A stretch of 64,000 nucleotides of DNA, taken from Candidatus Hydrogenedentota bacterium. GTDB taxonomy: Bacteria; Hydrogenedentota; Hydrogenedentia; Hydrogenedentales; SLHB01. Within the stretch, counting starts at the first letter, position 1, and the number at the start of each line of letters is the position of its first letter. Shown here in pieces: positions 27,362 to 38,037 of the stretch. Below the pieces are notes generated by a model. It ran no database searches. It was not told the origin of the DNA and saw only the letters and a program-made list of their open reading frames with translations. The stretch lies in NCBI GenBank assembly GCA_013359265.1, contig JABWCD010000022.1:122998-186997 (forward strand). Reading direction: 5' to 3'. The translations under genes were made by a program, and so were the position numbers.

Positions 27362-27925
27362 TCAGCTTCCGCAGCACACTACGTTGACGCCGGCCGATTG
27401 CAGAAACGGAATATCGAAATCGTTGGCCTGGTCGCTCAATTCGCTACAGGTGAGATTGACGAAATCGCCCGTGCCCAACCCGCCATTCACGGAATTGGTC
27501 ACAAGCGGCTGGATGTCCGTCACCAAAGTCCCACACGCGCTCAACGAATCGAGATTGATGAGGCCCGCGAGCGCGGAGAGCTCGAATACGTCCGTCCCGT
27601 CGATGTTCAGATTCAGCAGATTGACGAGACTGGCAATGGGGGTGATGTCGGAAAACGGATTCCCGCTCAAATCAAGAAAGGTCAGGTTCGTCGCGTTCTC
27701 AAGCCCCGTCAAATCGGAAATGCCCGTGCCCCGCGAGTCGAGCTGGCGCAAACGCAATAAGTCGGCGCGCGTGAGGAAGCCCAACGGCATTCCCAACTCC
27801 GCCCGTATCGCCGCCTCCAGGACCGGGTCCGGAATGCTCACAATGATCGCATAGTTCACGGGGCATCCCGTTGCCCCGAACACCATCGCTATGACAAGCG
27901 CTATCGCCGTTACCGTTCGTTTCAT
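27362..27925 (-). CDS. Leucine-rich-repeat lipoprotein
   Basis: 187 residues from ATG 27925 (a further in-frame ATG at 27940 is possible). The signal peptide KRTVTAIALVIAMVFGATGC ends in a lipobox Cys followed by Pro. The body opens with IPDPVLEAAIRAELG, the usual cap of bacterial internalin-type LRRs, and has four to five 22-residue repeats (ENATNLTFLDLSGNPFSDITPI, SLVNLLNLNIDGTDVFELSAL). The C-terminus has a Cys cluster (NLTCSEL, VNVVCCGS). Likely a surface interaction protein. It is transcribed toward the two VWA lipoproteins, with a 156-base spacer between. Confidence 0.85.
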   Translation of the reverse strand: MKRTVTAIALVIAMVFGATGCPVNYAIIVSIPDPVLEAAIRAELGMPLGFLTRADLLRLRQLDSRGTGISDLTGLENATNLTFLDLSGNPFSDITPIASLVNLLNLNIDGTDVFELSALAGLINLDSLSACGTLVTDIQPLVTNSVNGGLGTGDFVNLTCSELSDQANDFDIPFLQSAGVNVVCCGS

Positions 27926-28474
27926 GCGACTAGTTCCCATGGCGCATTGCGCGCGCGTTTGCGGTCAGCGCCCGTCTCGCATAGGGGCCGCTGCCAAGCA
28001 ATCAGTCCCAAACACAACCTCCTCAGTCCGTTGTATTATGGAGCAATCATAGAACTTTGTCAATAATTTTCCTGTCTTTCCATGCCACTTCTCCCACCAC
28101 CAGTCCAAATACTACCACATTCTACACCGAATACCCCGCAAATGAAACAATTGGCCCGCCAACTCTATCTACCACTATGTCCTGTAAGGCACGCTCGTAT
28201 CACAATTAATCAATAGTCGTAACTAATAAAAATATTAATTCACATTAAAAGCATTTACACGCCTCCAAGTGTTGGTATGCAGACTCCCTGTGGCTGTGCC
28301 AGGCTCCCGACGCCGCCCCCCCGGCGACTGCGCCCCACCTCCACGGAACCGATTTCGATTGCCGAATCTCGGACCCCGTGCTATCGTCGCAAAAGCGGCC
28401 GCACGTGCCGTTCGAGCAAGGTGCCGGTGCAAGGCTAAACGTGGCGCAGTACTTCTAAAAGCGAGGGAAGTGCG
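27926..28474. other. Divergent intergenic region with a very AT-rich island
   Basis: No gene is visible in these 549 bases. The segment 28201-28260 has only 13 G/C in 60 (about 22%) in a window near 60% GC, with ATTAAT and AATATTAATT motifs; 28021-28080 is also low (about 37%). The remainder to 28474 is normal GC. It should hold the promoters of the divergent lipoprotein genes. No DnaA-box cluster, terminal repeats or RNA motif was recognised. Confidence 0.6.
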
Positions 28475-28912
28475 ATGAGGATGATGTTCCTGTGTCTAAT
28501 TGCCGCACTGTGTTTGATGGGATGTCCCAAGGGCCAGGTCAACAAGATCGCCAGTGTTCGTGTGGTTGCGACCTGCAATACGCCGGGCGCGCCATGTACC
28601 TTCGAGCACTTCACCGACTACGACGACTCCATGTTCAACAAATTTGAGGTGCGGTCAAATGCCATGCGCGCCGGCAAGGATGACGTCGCCGAAGACGAGG
28701 TCATAGTCGAGTTCCGTTCCAAGGTACCGGTTATGGGTTACATGGCGGGGATGAACAACGACGTATTCGGCGACTCGCAGACACTGGAAGTTGTGCATAA
28801 GGAGGGCGACGGCAACGTTGATTCGGCCTACGCGTGGAAAATGAAGATCGCGTTGGACGACAAAAATCAGTACGAACTTACGATGGACTTCTACGGACCG
28901 CCGATACAGTAG
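28475..28912 (+). CDS. Small lipoprotein of unknown function
   Basis: 145 residues. GAGGGAAG is well placed before the ATG. The signal peptide MRMMFLCLIAALCLMGC ends in a good lipobox (LMGC) followed by Pro-Lys. The mature part is short and mostly beta (IASVRVVATCNTPG, EVIVEFRSKVPVMGYMAGM, YAWKMKIALDDKNQYELTMDF) with two further Cys that could form a disulfide. No named domain recognised. It is followed by the convergent DUF1552 gene after 11 bases. Confidence 0.8.
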   Translation: MRMMFLCLIAALCLMGCPKGQVNKIASVRVVATCNTPGAPCTFEHFTDYDDSMFNKFEVRSNAMRAGKDDVAEDEVIVEFRSKVPVMGYMAGMNNDVFGDSQTLEVVHKEGDGNVDSAYAWKMKIALDDKNQYELTMDFYGPPIQ

Positions 28913-30238
28913 CGCTCCGAACGTCAGACTCCGCTGAGATAGTCAAGCCTGCCGGTGCTGTCGCCGAGTTTTTCGGTGGGAATGCCCGCATGTTCGAGCA
29001 TATTCAGGTACAGGTTGTTCAACGGAGTGTCTTTCGCGTACGAAATATGACGGCCGCCTGCAACCTTGCCGCCCGCATTGCCGGCAAGCAGTATGGGCAG
29101 GTCGTTGTGGTTGTGCCGGTTTCCGTCGCCGATGCCGCTGCCGTACACCACCATCGAATGATCGAGCAGCGACCCGTCGCCATCCTCGGTGGATTTCAGC
29201 CGCTCGACGAAATACGCGAACTGCTCCATATGATACCGGTTGATCTTGCGGATGTCCGCGATCTTGGCCGGGTCGCCCTGGTGATGGCTGATGCCGTGGT
29301 GGCCGCCGGTGACTCCCGCTTCGCGGTACGCGCGATTGCTCCCCTCGTGCGCCACCATAAAAGTTATCACCCGCGTCTGGTCCGTCTGGAACGCGAGGAC
29401 CTGCAAGTCGAACATGAGCCGCGCGTATTCGCCAAAGTCTTTCGGTGCACTCTCGGGTACGTCGAGGTCTACCTCGCCCGCCGCAAATCGTTCGTTGGAC
29501 TCGATCCGCCGCTCCAACGTGCGCACGGCGTACAGGTACTCGTCGAGTTTACGCCGGTCGCTCGGCCCCAGTGTTTTTTGCAGCGCCTGCGTGTCCTCCA
29601 ACACGAAATCGAGGATACTACCCCTGTACTTCTTACGCTTCTCGCGCGTGGACGGATCGACGTTTTCGGCGTTGCCGCCAAACAAACGTTCGAACACCGC
29701 GCGCGGGTTGCCTTCCGGCGGGTTGGGCGTGGTTGCGGTGCGCCACGAAATGCTGTTCGAATACGCGCAGCTATACCCTGTGTCGCAATTCCCCGCAAGC
29801 TTGCCGGGTTCGCACGTGAGTTCAAGGGACGGGAACCGCGTGTGGCGGCCTATCTGCTGCGCGGCGATCTGATCCACCGAAATGCCCGCGCGTATGTCCG
29901 CGCCGTCGGTCTTGTTCGGGTGTACCCCGGTAAGGAATACCGCCGCCGCGCGCGCGTGATCGCCGCCGCCGTCGCCCAGCGATTGCGCGTTGTATTGCGC
30001 GAGGCCGCTCAGGACGTTCACGTGGTCCCGGTGCGGCGCGAGCGGCTCCAGAATGTGCGGCAGGGCGAATTCCGTGCCATCGCTAGTGGGCGTCCAGTCT
30101 TCCACGATGACGCCATTCGGAATGTACACGAAGCTCATGCGAACCGGCGAAGCGGACACCGGCGGCCTCGGCGCGGCGGACGCCATCGCGTCCAGCATGG
30201 GCAACGCGATCGAAGCGCCAACGCCGCGAAGAAACGTC

Positions 30239-32254
<2,016 letters not shown>

Positions 32255-32368
32255 TGCAGATCAACCTACCATCGCGCGTGCGCCATGACAAGTGAGACTC
32301 GACTGTTATAGGACGATACGGTACACTTGCCGCGACAGGGATGCGTAAGCGTGATACATCCAACCCGA

Positions 32369-33106
32369 ATGGACCGCCGACTTACCGCGAGAATCTCCGT
32401 ATTCCTGATTGTCCTGTCAATCGCCGGTATTGCGTCAGCGGACCAAGCGATTCAGAAGCCGGAATTCTCGATGACGATACCGGACGGTTGGATCGAAATC
32501 CCGCGCGATGTGCTCGACGAATACGCGGCAACCGTTAAGAGTCTCGCGCCAAACGCCGGCATCGAACGATACGACTACGGTTTTCAGGCGAATTCGGGCG
32601 AGTGGTTCACCTATCCCTACATCCTCGTCGAAAACCGGCGTACGGGCAGACTGCCGCAGGCAACACTGGAGCAGGCAGAAAAAATCGACATGTCCGCCGT
32701 GGCCCGCAATGAACAACGAAATCTCGGATCGATTGCCACAGGATTTCGCATCGACGCGCCGGTATTTGACCAAGAGACCAAATTGCTCTGGCTTCGCGCT
32801 GAGGCGAACGTCGCGACGGTAGGGCCGGTTTCGGGGTTGCTCGCGTGCGCGCCGACGGAACAGGGCCTCATCCGAGCGAGTGCATTCGCGCTGGCTCCCG
32901 ATTTTCCCGCTTACGAACCAGTCTTTCGCGCGAACCTCGGCAACCTGAGGGCGGACCCCAGCATCGCCTACGTCTGGGGAGCGAAATCCGCGCGCGGAAC
33001 ACAGACCAAGGCGGGCGCCGCGGCGTCGTTGCTCGTGACAGCGCTGCTGACTGGATTGCTGATTGGGCTGATTGTCTATCTGGTCCGCAATTGGATGACC
33101 GACTAA
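32369..33106 (+). CDS. Exported or membrane-anchored protein of unknown function
   Basis: 245 residues from ATG 32369; the frame is open further up to 32327 but those residues do not look like a leader. Signal peptide DRRLTARISVFLIVLSIAGIASA. The middle (FSMTIPDGWIEIPRDVLDEYA, FTYPYILVENRRTGRLP, LLWLRAEANV) resembles the PsbP/DUF1795-like fold by pattern only. A single TM helix ends the protein (ASLLVTALLTGLLIGLIVYLVRNWM), followed by three residues, so the bulk is outside the cell membrane. Divergent from the DUF1592 gene. Function unknown. Confidence 0.75.
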   Translation: MDRRLTARISVFLIVLSIAGIASADQAIQKPEFSMTIPDGWIEIPRDVLDEYAATVKSLAPNAGIERYDYGFQANSGEWFTYPYILVENRRTGRLPQATLEQAEKIDMSAVARNEQRNLGSIATGFRIDAPVFDQETKLLWLRAEANVATVGPVSGLLACAPTEQGLIRASAFALAPDFPAYEPVFRANLGNLRADPSIAYVWGAKSARGTQTKAGAAASLLVTALLTGLLIGLIVYLVRNWMTD

Positions 33107-33130
33107 TGCAATTCGAGATATTACATCGCT

Positions 33131-33450
33131 GAATTCTCGTGCTCGTAATCGTAATCCTGTATTTCCGAAAATGGACCTTTTAGACATCCCGCTCGTGTTG
33201 GTTTGAAATATGAGATTTCAAATCTGAAGTTGCATCTTCACGGTTTCTGGGTGCCCCGATAGGGGTATGACAACTAATCCGAAAACGCACCAATCGTCCC
33301 GCGCGCCAAAGGCGCAATGCAACCCTAGCCAGGGGCATTGCCCCTGGAAAATGTCCACACCCCTGTCACCGCTCGCTGAAAGCGCACGGCTCAACTTTTC
33401 ATAATCTCAGGGGGAACTCTGTTCATTACGACTCGTAATCGTGATCGCAC
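33131..33450. repeat. Dispersed repeat family A, copy 1 (about 320 bp)
   Basis: A non-coding element bounded on both sides by CTCGTAATCG-type sequence (33142-33151 and 33432-33441). It contains three palindromes: stem TTTGAAAT/ATTTCAAA at 33202-33222, GCGCCAAAGGCGC at 33303-33315 and CCAGGGGCATTGCCCCTGG at 33329-33347. A closely similar copy in the same orientation lies at 59819-60140. The rest of the spacer from 33451 to 33534 shows nothing further. Confidence 0.85.
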
Positions 33451-33534
33451 ACTCGATTTGCACCGAGCCTCATGGGACGTACCGGCTACGACGTTTCTTA
33501 AATTGCTCCACGACATCGAGTCTCCAAGCGATCG

Positions 33535-34977
33535 TCACAGCAGCGAATCCACCAATCGGCACACGCTTTGAAACGCCTGCTTGACAATCGGGCGCTTGTT
33601 CCACTCTTTAAGGGTTAGTTCACGGCTGTTCGCAAAGTAGCGCGCCTCAATCTCCCTGTGCTTCCGAACGACGTCCTCGTCGTACACAATGAGACAAACT
33701 TCGTTGTTTAACGCGAACGATCGGATGTCCACGTTGTTCGACCCGATTACCGAAATCGAGTCGTCCACTGTCATGTGTTTGGCATGAAGGAAACGGGGCT
33801 GGTAGAGGTGGATGTGAACGCCCGCCTCCAACACTTCTTCGTAGAACGATTGTTGCGCGAACCCCACGAAAAACTGATCGCGCTGTTCCGACAGGATAAG
33901 GTGCACTTCAACGCCGGTGGACACCGCCGTGCGCATCGCCTGCAAGAGCGGTTCGTCGGGAATGAAGTACGGCGTGGTAATAACGACGCGCTTTTCCGCG
34001 TCATGGATCATGGCCACGATAAGGCTCTGTATTCCGCCCCCCGCAAAGCCCGGCCCGCTGGGCAACACCTGCGCGTGCGCCGTACCTTTGGCGTGCGGGT
34101 GCGGAAAGAGCGAGTTGTCGTCGATGAGCTCTCCTATCTCAAAGTAGCGGTCCGCGAGCAGGGACACCTGCAACTGCGATACCACCGGGCCTTCCACGCG
34201 CGCGACCAGTTCTTCGAACACGAGACCGGGCTTGAAATCGGCGGCCACGATGTTCTGTGACCCGACGTGTCCGATGATTCCGTCAATCACCGCAATCTTG
34301 CGATGGTTGCGCAGATCGAACCGCGCCGCATTCGATCGGAACGGGCCCACCGGCATTACGGGCGTGACTTCGATTCCAGCCTCGCGCATTTCCGCCGTGA
34401 GCCGTGCCAGGTACGGGCGCGACCCGAGGTAATCGATAAGCACTCTGCACGAAACGCCCCGCTTCACCGCGCGCCCAAGCGATTCCGTCACGCGCTGTCC
34501 CACTGCGTCGTCCGAAAATATGTAAAACAACAAATGCACGTGCGACCGCGCGGCATCGATGTCGTCCACAAGGCATTGGATACTTTTGTCGTAGTCGTCG
34601 ATCAGCTCGACCGTGTTGCCCGCCGCAACCGGAAACTGCCCGAGGGCTTTCGCAAGGCGCGCGGCCTGCCCAACCACCGTCGGAACCACGCGCGTCTCCG
34701 GGGCCTGCTGCACGTCCCACTGTTTGATGGCTTCGCGCACCCAGTCCGACGCGCGCTTCTGCAGGTCGAGACGCTTCTTCGGCACGTAGATGCGGCCGAA
34801 CCACCAATAGACCAGAAGTCCGGCGACGGGTAGAAAAAAGATGAAGAGCAGCCACGTGCGCGCAGCGGCGGGACTACGGCGCTGCGGCACGTATACCAGC
34901 ATCACAATTCGCACGACCCACTCGAACGAGAGATACAAGGCTCCCAGCGATGGAATCAGGTTACGCTCGCCCAGCAT
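33535..34977 (-). CDS. cls: Cardiolipin synthase
   Basis: 480 residues. Two N-terminal TM helices (about 10-33 and 41-60) precede two phospholipase D-type halves. Both HKD motifs are complete: His225-Lys227-Asp232 (NHRKIAVID) and His398-Lys400-Asp405 (LHAKHMTVD), each followed by GSxN. Length and topology match bacterial ClsA, which joins two phosphatidylglycerols (or related lipids) into cardiolipin at the inner membrane. No clear Shine-Dalgarno precedes the ATG. It stands alone between two repeat-filled spacers. Confidence 0.95.
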   Translation of the reverse strand: MLGERNLIPSLGALYLSFEWVVRIVMLVYVPQRRSPAAARTWLLFIFFLPVAGLLVYWWFGRIYVPKKRLDLQKRASDWVREAIKQWDVQQAPETRVVPTVVGQAARLAKALGQFPVAAGNTVELIDDYDKSIQCLVDDIDAARSHVHLLFYIFSDDAVGQRVTESLGRAVKRGVSCRVLIDYLGSRPYLARLTAEMREAGIEVTPVMPVGPFRSNAARFDLRNHRKIAVIDGIIGHVGSQNIVAADFKPGLVFEELVARVEGPVVSQLQVSLLADRYFEIGELIDDNSLFPHPHAKGTAHAQVLPSGPGFAGGGIQSLIVAMIHDAEKRVVITTPYFIPDEPLLQAMRTAVSTGVEVHLILSEQRDQFFVGFAQQSFYEEVLEAGVHIHLYQPRFLHAKHMTVDDSISVIGSNNVDIRSFALNNEVCLIVYDEDVVRKHREIEARYFANSRELTLKEWNKRPIVKQAFQSVCRLVDSLL

Positions 34978-35167
34978 CTCGAGTACGGTGTTAACGGCCC
35001 GGCTCCAAGTTTTCCGATTACTTCGCGGTCAGCACGTGAATTCCGTGAATGACAGACTGCGCATCGGCTTTACCAACAATTCCATGCGGAATGAACCACT
35101 GCGAATCACTACTCGCAAAATACTCGAATCCGTCCCTCGCCGTTTGGGTGCTCTTGGTCCTTTAGGA

Positions 35168-35333
35168 CTTCTAACAATCATGACGTCTTTGCGTTTACCC
35201 CGAAGGGGTTTCGGCGCGCAGCCCAAGGTTGGCCCGCCGAAGTCGCTCCGACGCAGGCGGGGCTACCCTGGGTACCAACCACTCCCCATTGGGGAATGTA
35301 CCCTGAAGGGGTTTTGGCATTAATGTTAGAGGC
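35168..35333. repeat. Dispersed repeat family B core, copy 1 (about 165 bp, imperfect terminal inverted repeats)
   Basis: Starts CTTCTAACAAT and ends ATTAATGTTAGAGGC, so the ends are imperfect inverted repeats (CTTCTAACAAT against CCTCTAACATT). The inside is rich in short palindromes: CCCCGAAGGGG with a following TTTCGGCG, a GGCCCGCCGAAG...GGCGGGGC pair, and CCCCATTGGGG. A copy of the same length and orientation is at 52475-52639. No protein gene is encoded. The size and ends suggest a MITE-like or REPIN-like element. Confidence 0.8.
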
Positions 35334-35340
35334 CCTTGCA

Positions 35341-35482
35341 TCGATTCCGGCAAAGATATCCACGAAGTTTTGCACTCCTCGCGTAAGCTCCATTGCTTCA
35401 TCGAGGTGCTCTCTGAAATTCTGCAATCTCAAATTTGAAATTGATTGACAAAACTCTTTGGTTGCGGCCACAAGCCGCGCTG
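35341..35482. repeat. Family B side modules next to core copy 1
   Basis: Two modules follow the core. Module M1 (35341-35390, TCGATTCCGGCAAAGATATC onward) reads on the minus strand as ELTRGVQNFVDIFAGID. The tail (35410-35482) contains GAAATTC, AATCTCAAATTTGAAATTG and the GCGGCCACAAGCCGC hairpin. Both modules recur at 52409-52723 and 63800-63910, in a different order relative to the core. The remaining spacer on either side (34978-35167 and 35483-35565) holds no gene. Confidence 0.75.
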
Positions 35483-35565
35483 GGTCCTTTGGCCACCGCC
35501 AGCTTCATTCACGCCCGGCTGATACCCGCGTAAACTTCCACTCGAAATCGCGATCGATAACCGCG

Positions 35566-36852
35566 TCATTCCACTGTGACTACCATCGGCGATCTCGTCT
35601 TCTCCTCCAATCGAATCTCCGCCGACAGCATTCCGTCGTCCTTCCCGACCTCGACCCGGTAGGACCCGAAATAGCCGCGCAGCGAGAAGGTTCCCTGCCC
35701 GTCGGTCTCGCCCCTCTCGCGCGTGTGCCATTGCTCGCGAATGAGCCGCTTCAATGCGTCGTACGCAGGCTTCGGGGAGAGGTCATCGCGCAGCAGACCG
35801 CCGCCTTTCAACCACGATTTCGCGTCGCACAGGTCCCACCACGTGATCGCCGCGACTGCCGGGTGCGCGAAGCAAACTGTGTAAAACTGTTCGGCGTACT
35901 CCGCCTGCCTTTGTTCGTTCCAGTTGCCTTTGATCGTCGATCCGGTAATCGGCGCGCCGGCGGACGTCGGCGTAAATTCGGTGATGTGGATCGACTTGCC
36001 AAGCGTCGCATACGTGTCCAGCGTGGCCTTTACGCGATGCAGCGGAAATCGCATCGTGCGCGGTTCGTGCGCCTGAATGCCGACGCCGTCAAATGGAATT
36101 GCGTTGTCGATCGCATTCTGAAGAAGCTCGAAGAACGGGCGGTATCCATCCGCCATGACGTGGTAGTCGTTGACGATGAGGTGCGCGTTCCGGTCGGACT
36201 CTCGCGCCCAACGGTAGGGTCCGTCTATCGCAACACCGGTTACGTGCGACGGTTCGTTGACCACTTCCCAATAGTCAATCGCGCCCTTGTAGCGCGACAC
36301 GATCTCGCGTACGCGTTGCTGCTGGATGTCCATGCTCGGCTGGCCGTCTGACCATACCGGTTCCGCGGCCTCATGGTCCCACAGCAACGGATGCCCCTTT
36401 ACGCGAATACCGCGCGCTTTGCACCACGCCACTATCGCGTCCGTCTTTGCATAGTTCGGCTTGCCGCGTATCGGTTCGTACGACTTCCAGTAAAACCCCG
36501 TCGTGGCGTAATTGAATAGTTCCTCGAACCGCTGTTTGTACTCCTCGTTCTCGGCGTCGCTCGCGAATTCGTCAAACCCGAAAATGTTGCACCCGAAGAG
36601 AAACGCGTGCTGCTTCAGTTCGACGGTAATCGGCGCGTTTGCGACCGGCGCGCCGGAACCGTCTATGACACGCAGCGTAACCTCGCCCGTTCGCACGCGC
36701 TCAATGATCGCGCGCGCCTCCGACAAGGTCCCCGCCTCGTCCGGGGATAGAGCGCTCGCGTCAAATCTCGCCGCGCCTGCTTCGCTCCAGATACACAGGC
36801 AAAGGACGCCGAACGCAGCGCCGAATCGTTGCACGGGACAATCGCGCGTCAT
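35566..36852 (-). CDS. Secreted GH10 endo-beta-1,4-xylanase-like enzyme
   Basis: 428 residues with a short signal peptide (about 1-27, ending EAGA). A small beta domain (VTLRVIDGSGAPVANAPITVELK) precedes the GH10 barrel: FLFGCNIFGFD, FYWKSYEP, GHPLLWDHEA, YWEVVNEPS with acid/base Glu200, and SIHITEFTP with nucleophile Glu292, then AITWWDLCDAKSW. All the core GH10 positions are present, so hydrolysis of xylan or a related beta-glycan is likely. A C-terminal beta extension (about 380-428) follows. Its start overlaps the stop of the PIG-L deacetylase gene by 4 bases, so the two form an operon. Confidence 0.92.
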   Translation of the reverse strand: MTRDCPVQRFGAAFGVLCLCIWSEAGAARFDASALSPDEAGTLSEARAIIERVRTGEVTLRVIDGSGAPVANAPITVELKQHAFLFGCNIFGFDEFASDAENEEYKQRFEELFNYATTGFYWKSYEPIRGKPNYAKTDAIVAWCKARGIRVKGHPLLWDHEAAEPVWSDGQPSMDIQQQRVREIVSRYKGAIDYWEVVNEPSHVTGVAIDGPYRWARESDRNAHLIVNDYHVMADGYRPFFELLQNAIDNAIPFDGVGIQAHEPRTMRFPLHRVKATLDTYATLGKSIHITEFTPTSAGAPITGSTIKGNWNEQRQAEYAEQFYTVCFAHPAVAAITWWDLCDAKSWLKGGGLLRDDLSPKPAYDALKRLIREQWHTRERGETDGQGTFSLRGYFGSYRVEVGKDDGMLSAEIRLEEKTRSPMVVTVE

Positions 36853-37646
36853 TGGTCCAGGGCTCGCTCGTAGGCTTCGTCAATAACGACTGAATTGCCG
36901 AGCGCGTCAGCCAACGGGTCGGCGCCTTCGGCGCAGAATCCCAGATGCAGATGGCGGCGCCAGCCTTCGGCGCAATCGAACGTGCCGGACATGCGCCCAA
37001 CCTGACGCGCCATATCTTCCATCGTCGTGAGGTAACTATCGAGACCCTGGCTTCGGTCGAGCCATTCCTTTTGACTCTTGTGCGCGGCCAGCGCGGCGCG
37101 CTTCATCGTGAGCACCGGCTCAATATTCACATACTGACCCGCGCGGATGACGCGGCGCAGCGGATCGCGCAAACCCCATGGCAACGCGTGGTACAGCGTG
37201 ACTTCCCCGGCAACCGGCTCGCGAATCGGGTCGGTGATGAAGTTGCGCATGCCGCGGCAAAACGCAGCGGTCACGGCCACACGGCACGCGTTCATATGAT
37301 CTTCCATGTAGTCCTGCGGCGACTGCACGAGCATAATCGCCGGTTTCACATCGCGCACTACCGCGCCGAGCCGGCGCGGAAGGGATCGGTCGTAGTAGAG
37401 GTCAAGGTCGTCAACCATGGGCGGGTGCCACGTCGCCCCCAGGATTCGCGCGGCTTCGCGCCCTTCTTCAGCGCGAATCGCAACGATCGTGTCACGATCG
37501 TGCTCGGCAGTTCCCATCGATCCGTTGCATAGGTTGATGTAATGCACTTCCCAGCCCGCGCGGGCGAGCATCAGCATCGTCCCCGCCATCATGAGCTCGA
37601 TATCATCGGGGTGTGCCGCAACAGCCAGTACTACGGGCTTGGACAT
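36849..37646 (-). CDS. PIG-L family zinc deacetylase
   Basis: 265 residues. The N-terminal zinc motif AAHPDD (residues 10-15) and the later DYMEDHMNAC region are characteristic of LmbE/PIG-L deacetylases, which remove an N-acetyl group from an N-acetylglucosamine-type sugar or related amide in the cytoplasm. EEGREAARILG is another family hallmark. The substrate cannot be read. It is directly upstream of and overlaps (4 bases) the GH10 gene, suggesting a linked role in processing acetylated sugars. Confidence 0.92.
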   Translation of the reverse strand: MSKPVVLAVAAHPDDIELMMAGTMLMLARAGWEVHYINLCNGSMGTAEHDRDTIVAIRAEEGREAARILGATWHPPMVDDLDLYYDRSLPRRLGAVVRDVKPAIMLVQSPQDYMEDHMNACRVAVTAAFCRGMRNFITDPIREPVAGEVTLYHALPWGLRDPLRRVIRAGQYVNIEPVLTMKRAALAAHKSQKEWLDRSQGLDSYLTTMEDMARQVGRMSGTFDCAEGWRRHLHLGFCAEGADPLADALGNSVVIDEAYERALDQ

Positions 37647-38037
37647 GCGCAGACGGACCCTCCTCCCTAATTGAACCGCGATGTGCCGCGGCGCTTCGCG
37701 CGCTTCAAAATCGTTTCAGACTTGCGTGTACCGTATTCTCGTGCTCGTGCTACCATTGATACAAGTGGTCACGCCTCTCGTCCTTTAGGTCCCTTCGGTC
37801 CTTTGGTCTCCACCAATTTCAATCGACTTTGCGTGAAGCAGTGCTTTATGGCGACTCGTAATCGTAATCGGAACTCAGTGCCAATTACATCCGGCGGGCT
37901 GCCACTACACAGTGCGCAATTTCAGAGCGCTGCCGGAGTAGGTGCGGTTGCTGGCGTGAGCCACGGAGAGGATTCACAGACTTTTACATGCTTGCGTGCG
38001 GGCGCGCAACGACGACCAACAGCGTGAATCCCAAGCG
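37647..38037. other. Intergenic spacer with short dispersed repeats
   Basis: No gene seen. The segment 37735-37800 has CTCGTGCTCGTGC followed by a run of GTCCTTTAGGTCCCTTCGG units, a motif also present near 35156 and 52755. GACTCGTAATCGTAATCGG lies at 37852-37870. The last 150 bases up to the FapA-like stop are unremarkable. Confidence 0.6.

Noticed and set aside
27926..28474. Replication origin in the AT-rich spacer
   Set aside because: No DnaA-box cluster and no dnaA/dnaN/gidB genes next to it; mnmG at 57.5 kb is not adjacent to an AT-rich, DnaA-box region either.
35178..35471. A 97-residue minus-strand frame through family B repeats
   Set aside because: Part of the repeat; only the M1 stretch is conserved as peptide, and no ribosome site or full homologous frame is seen.
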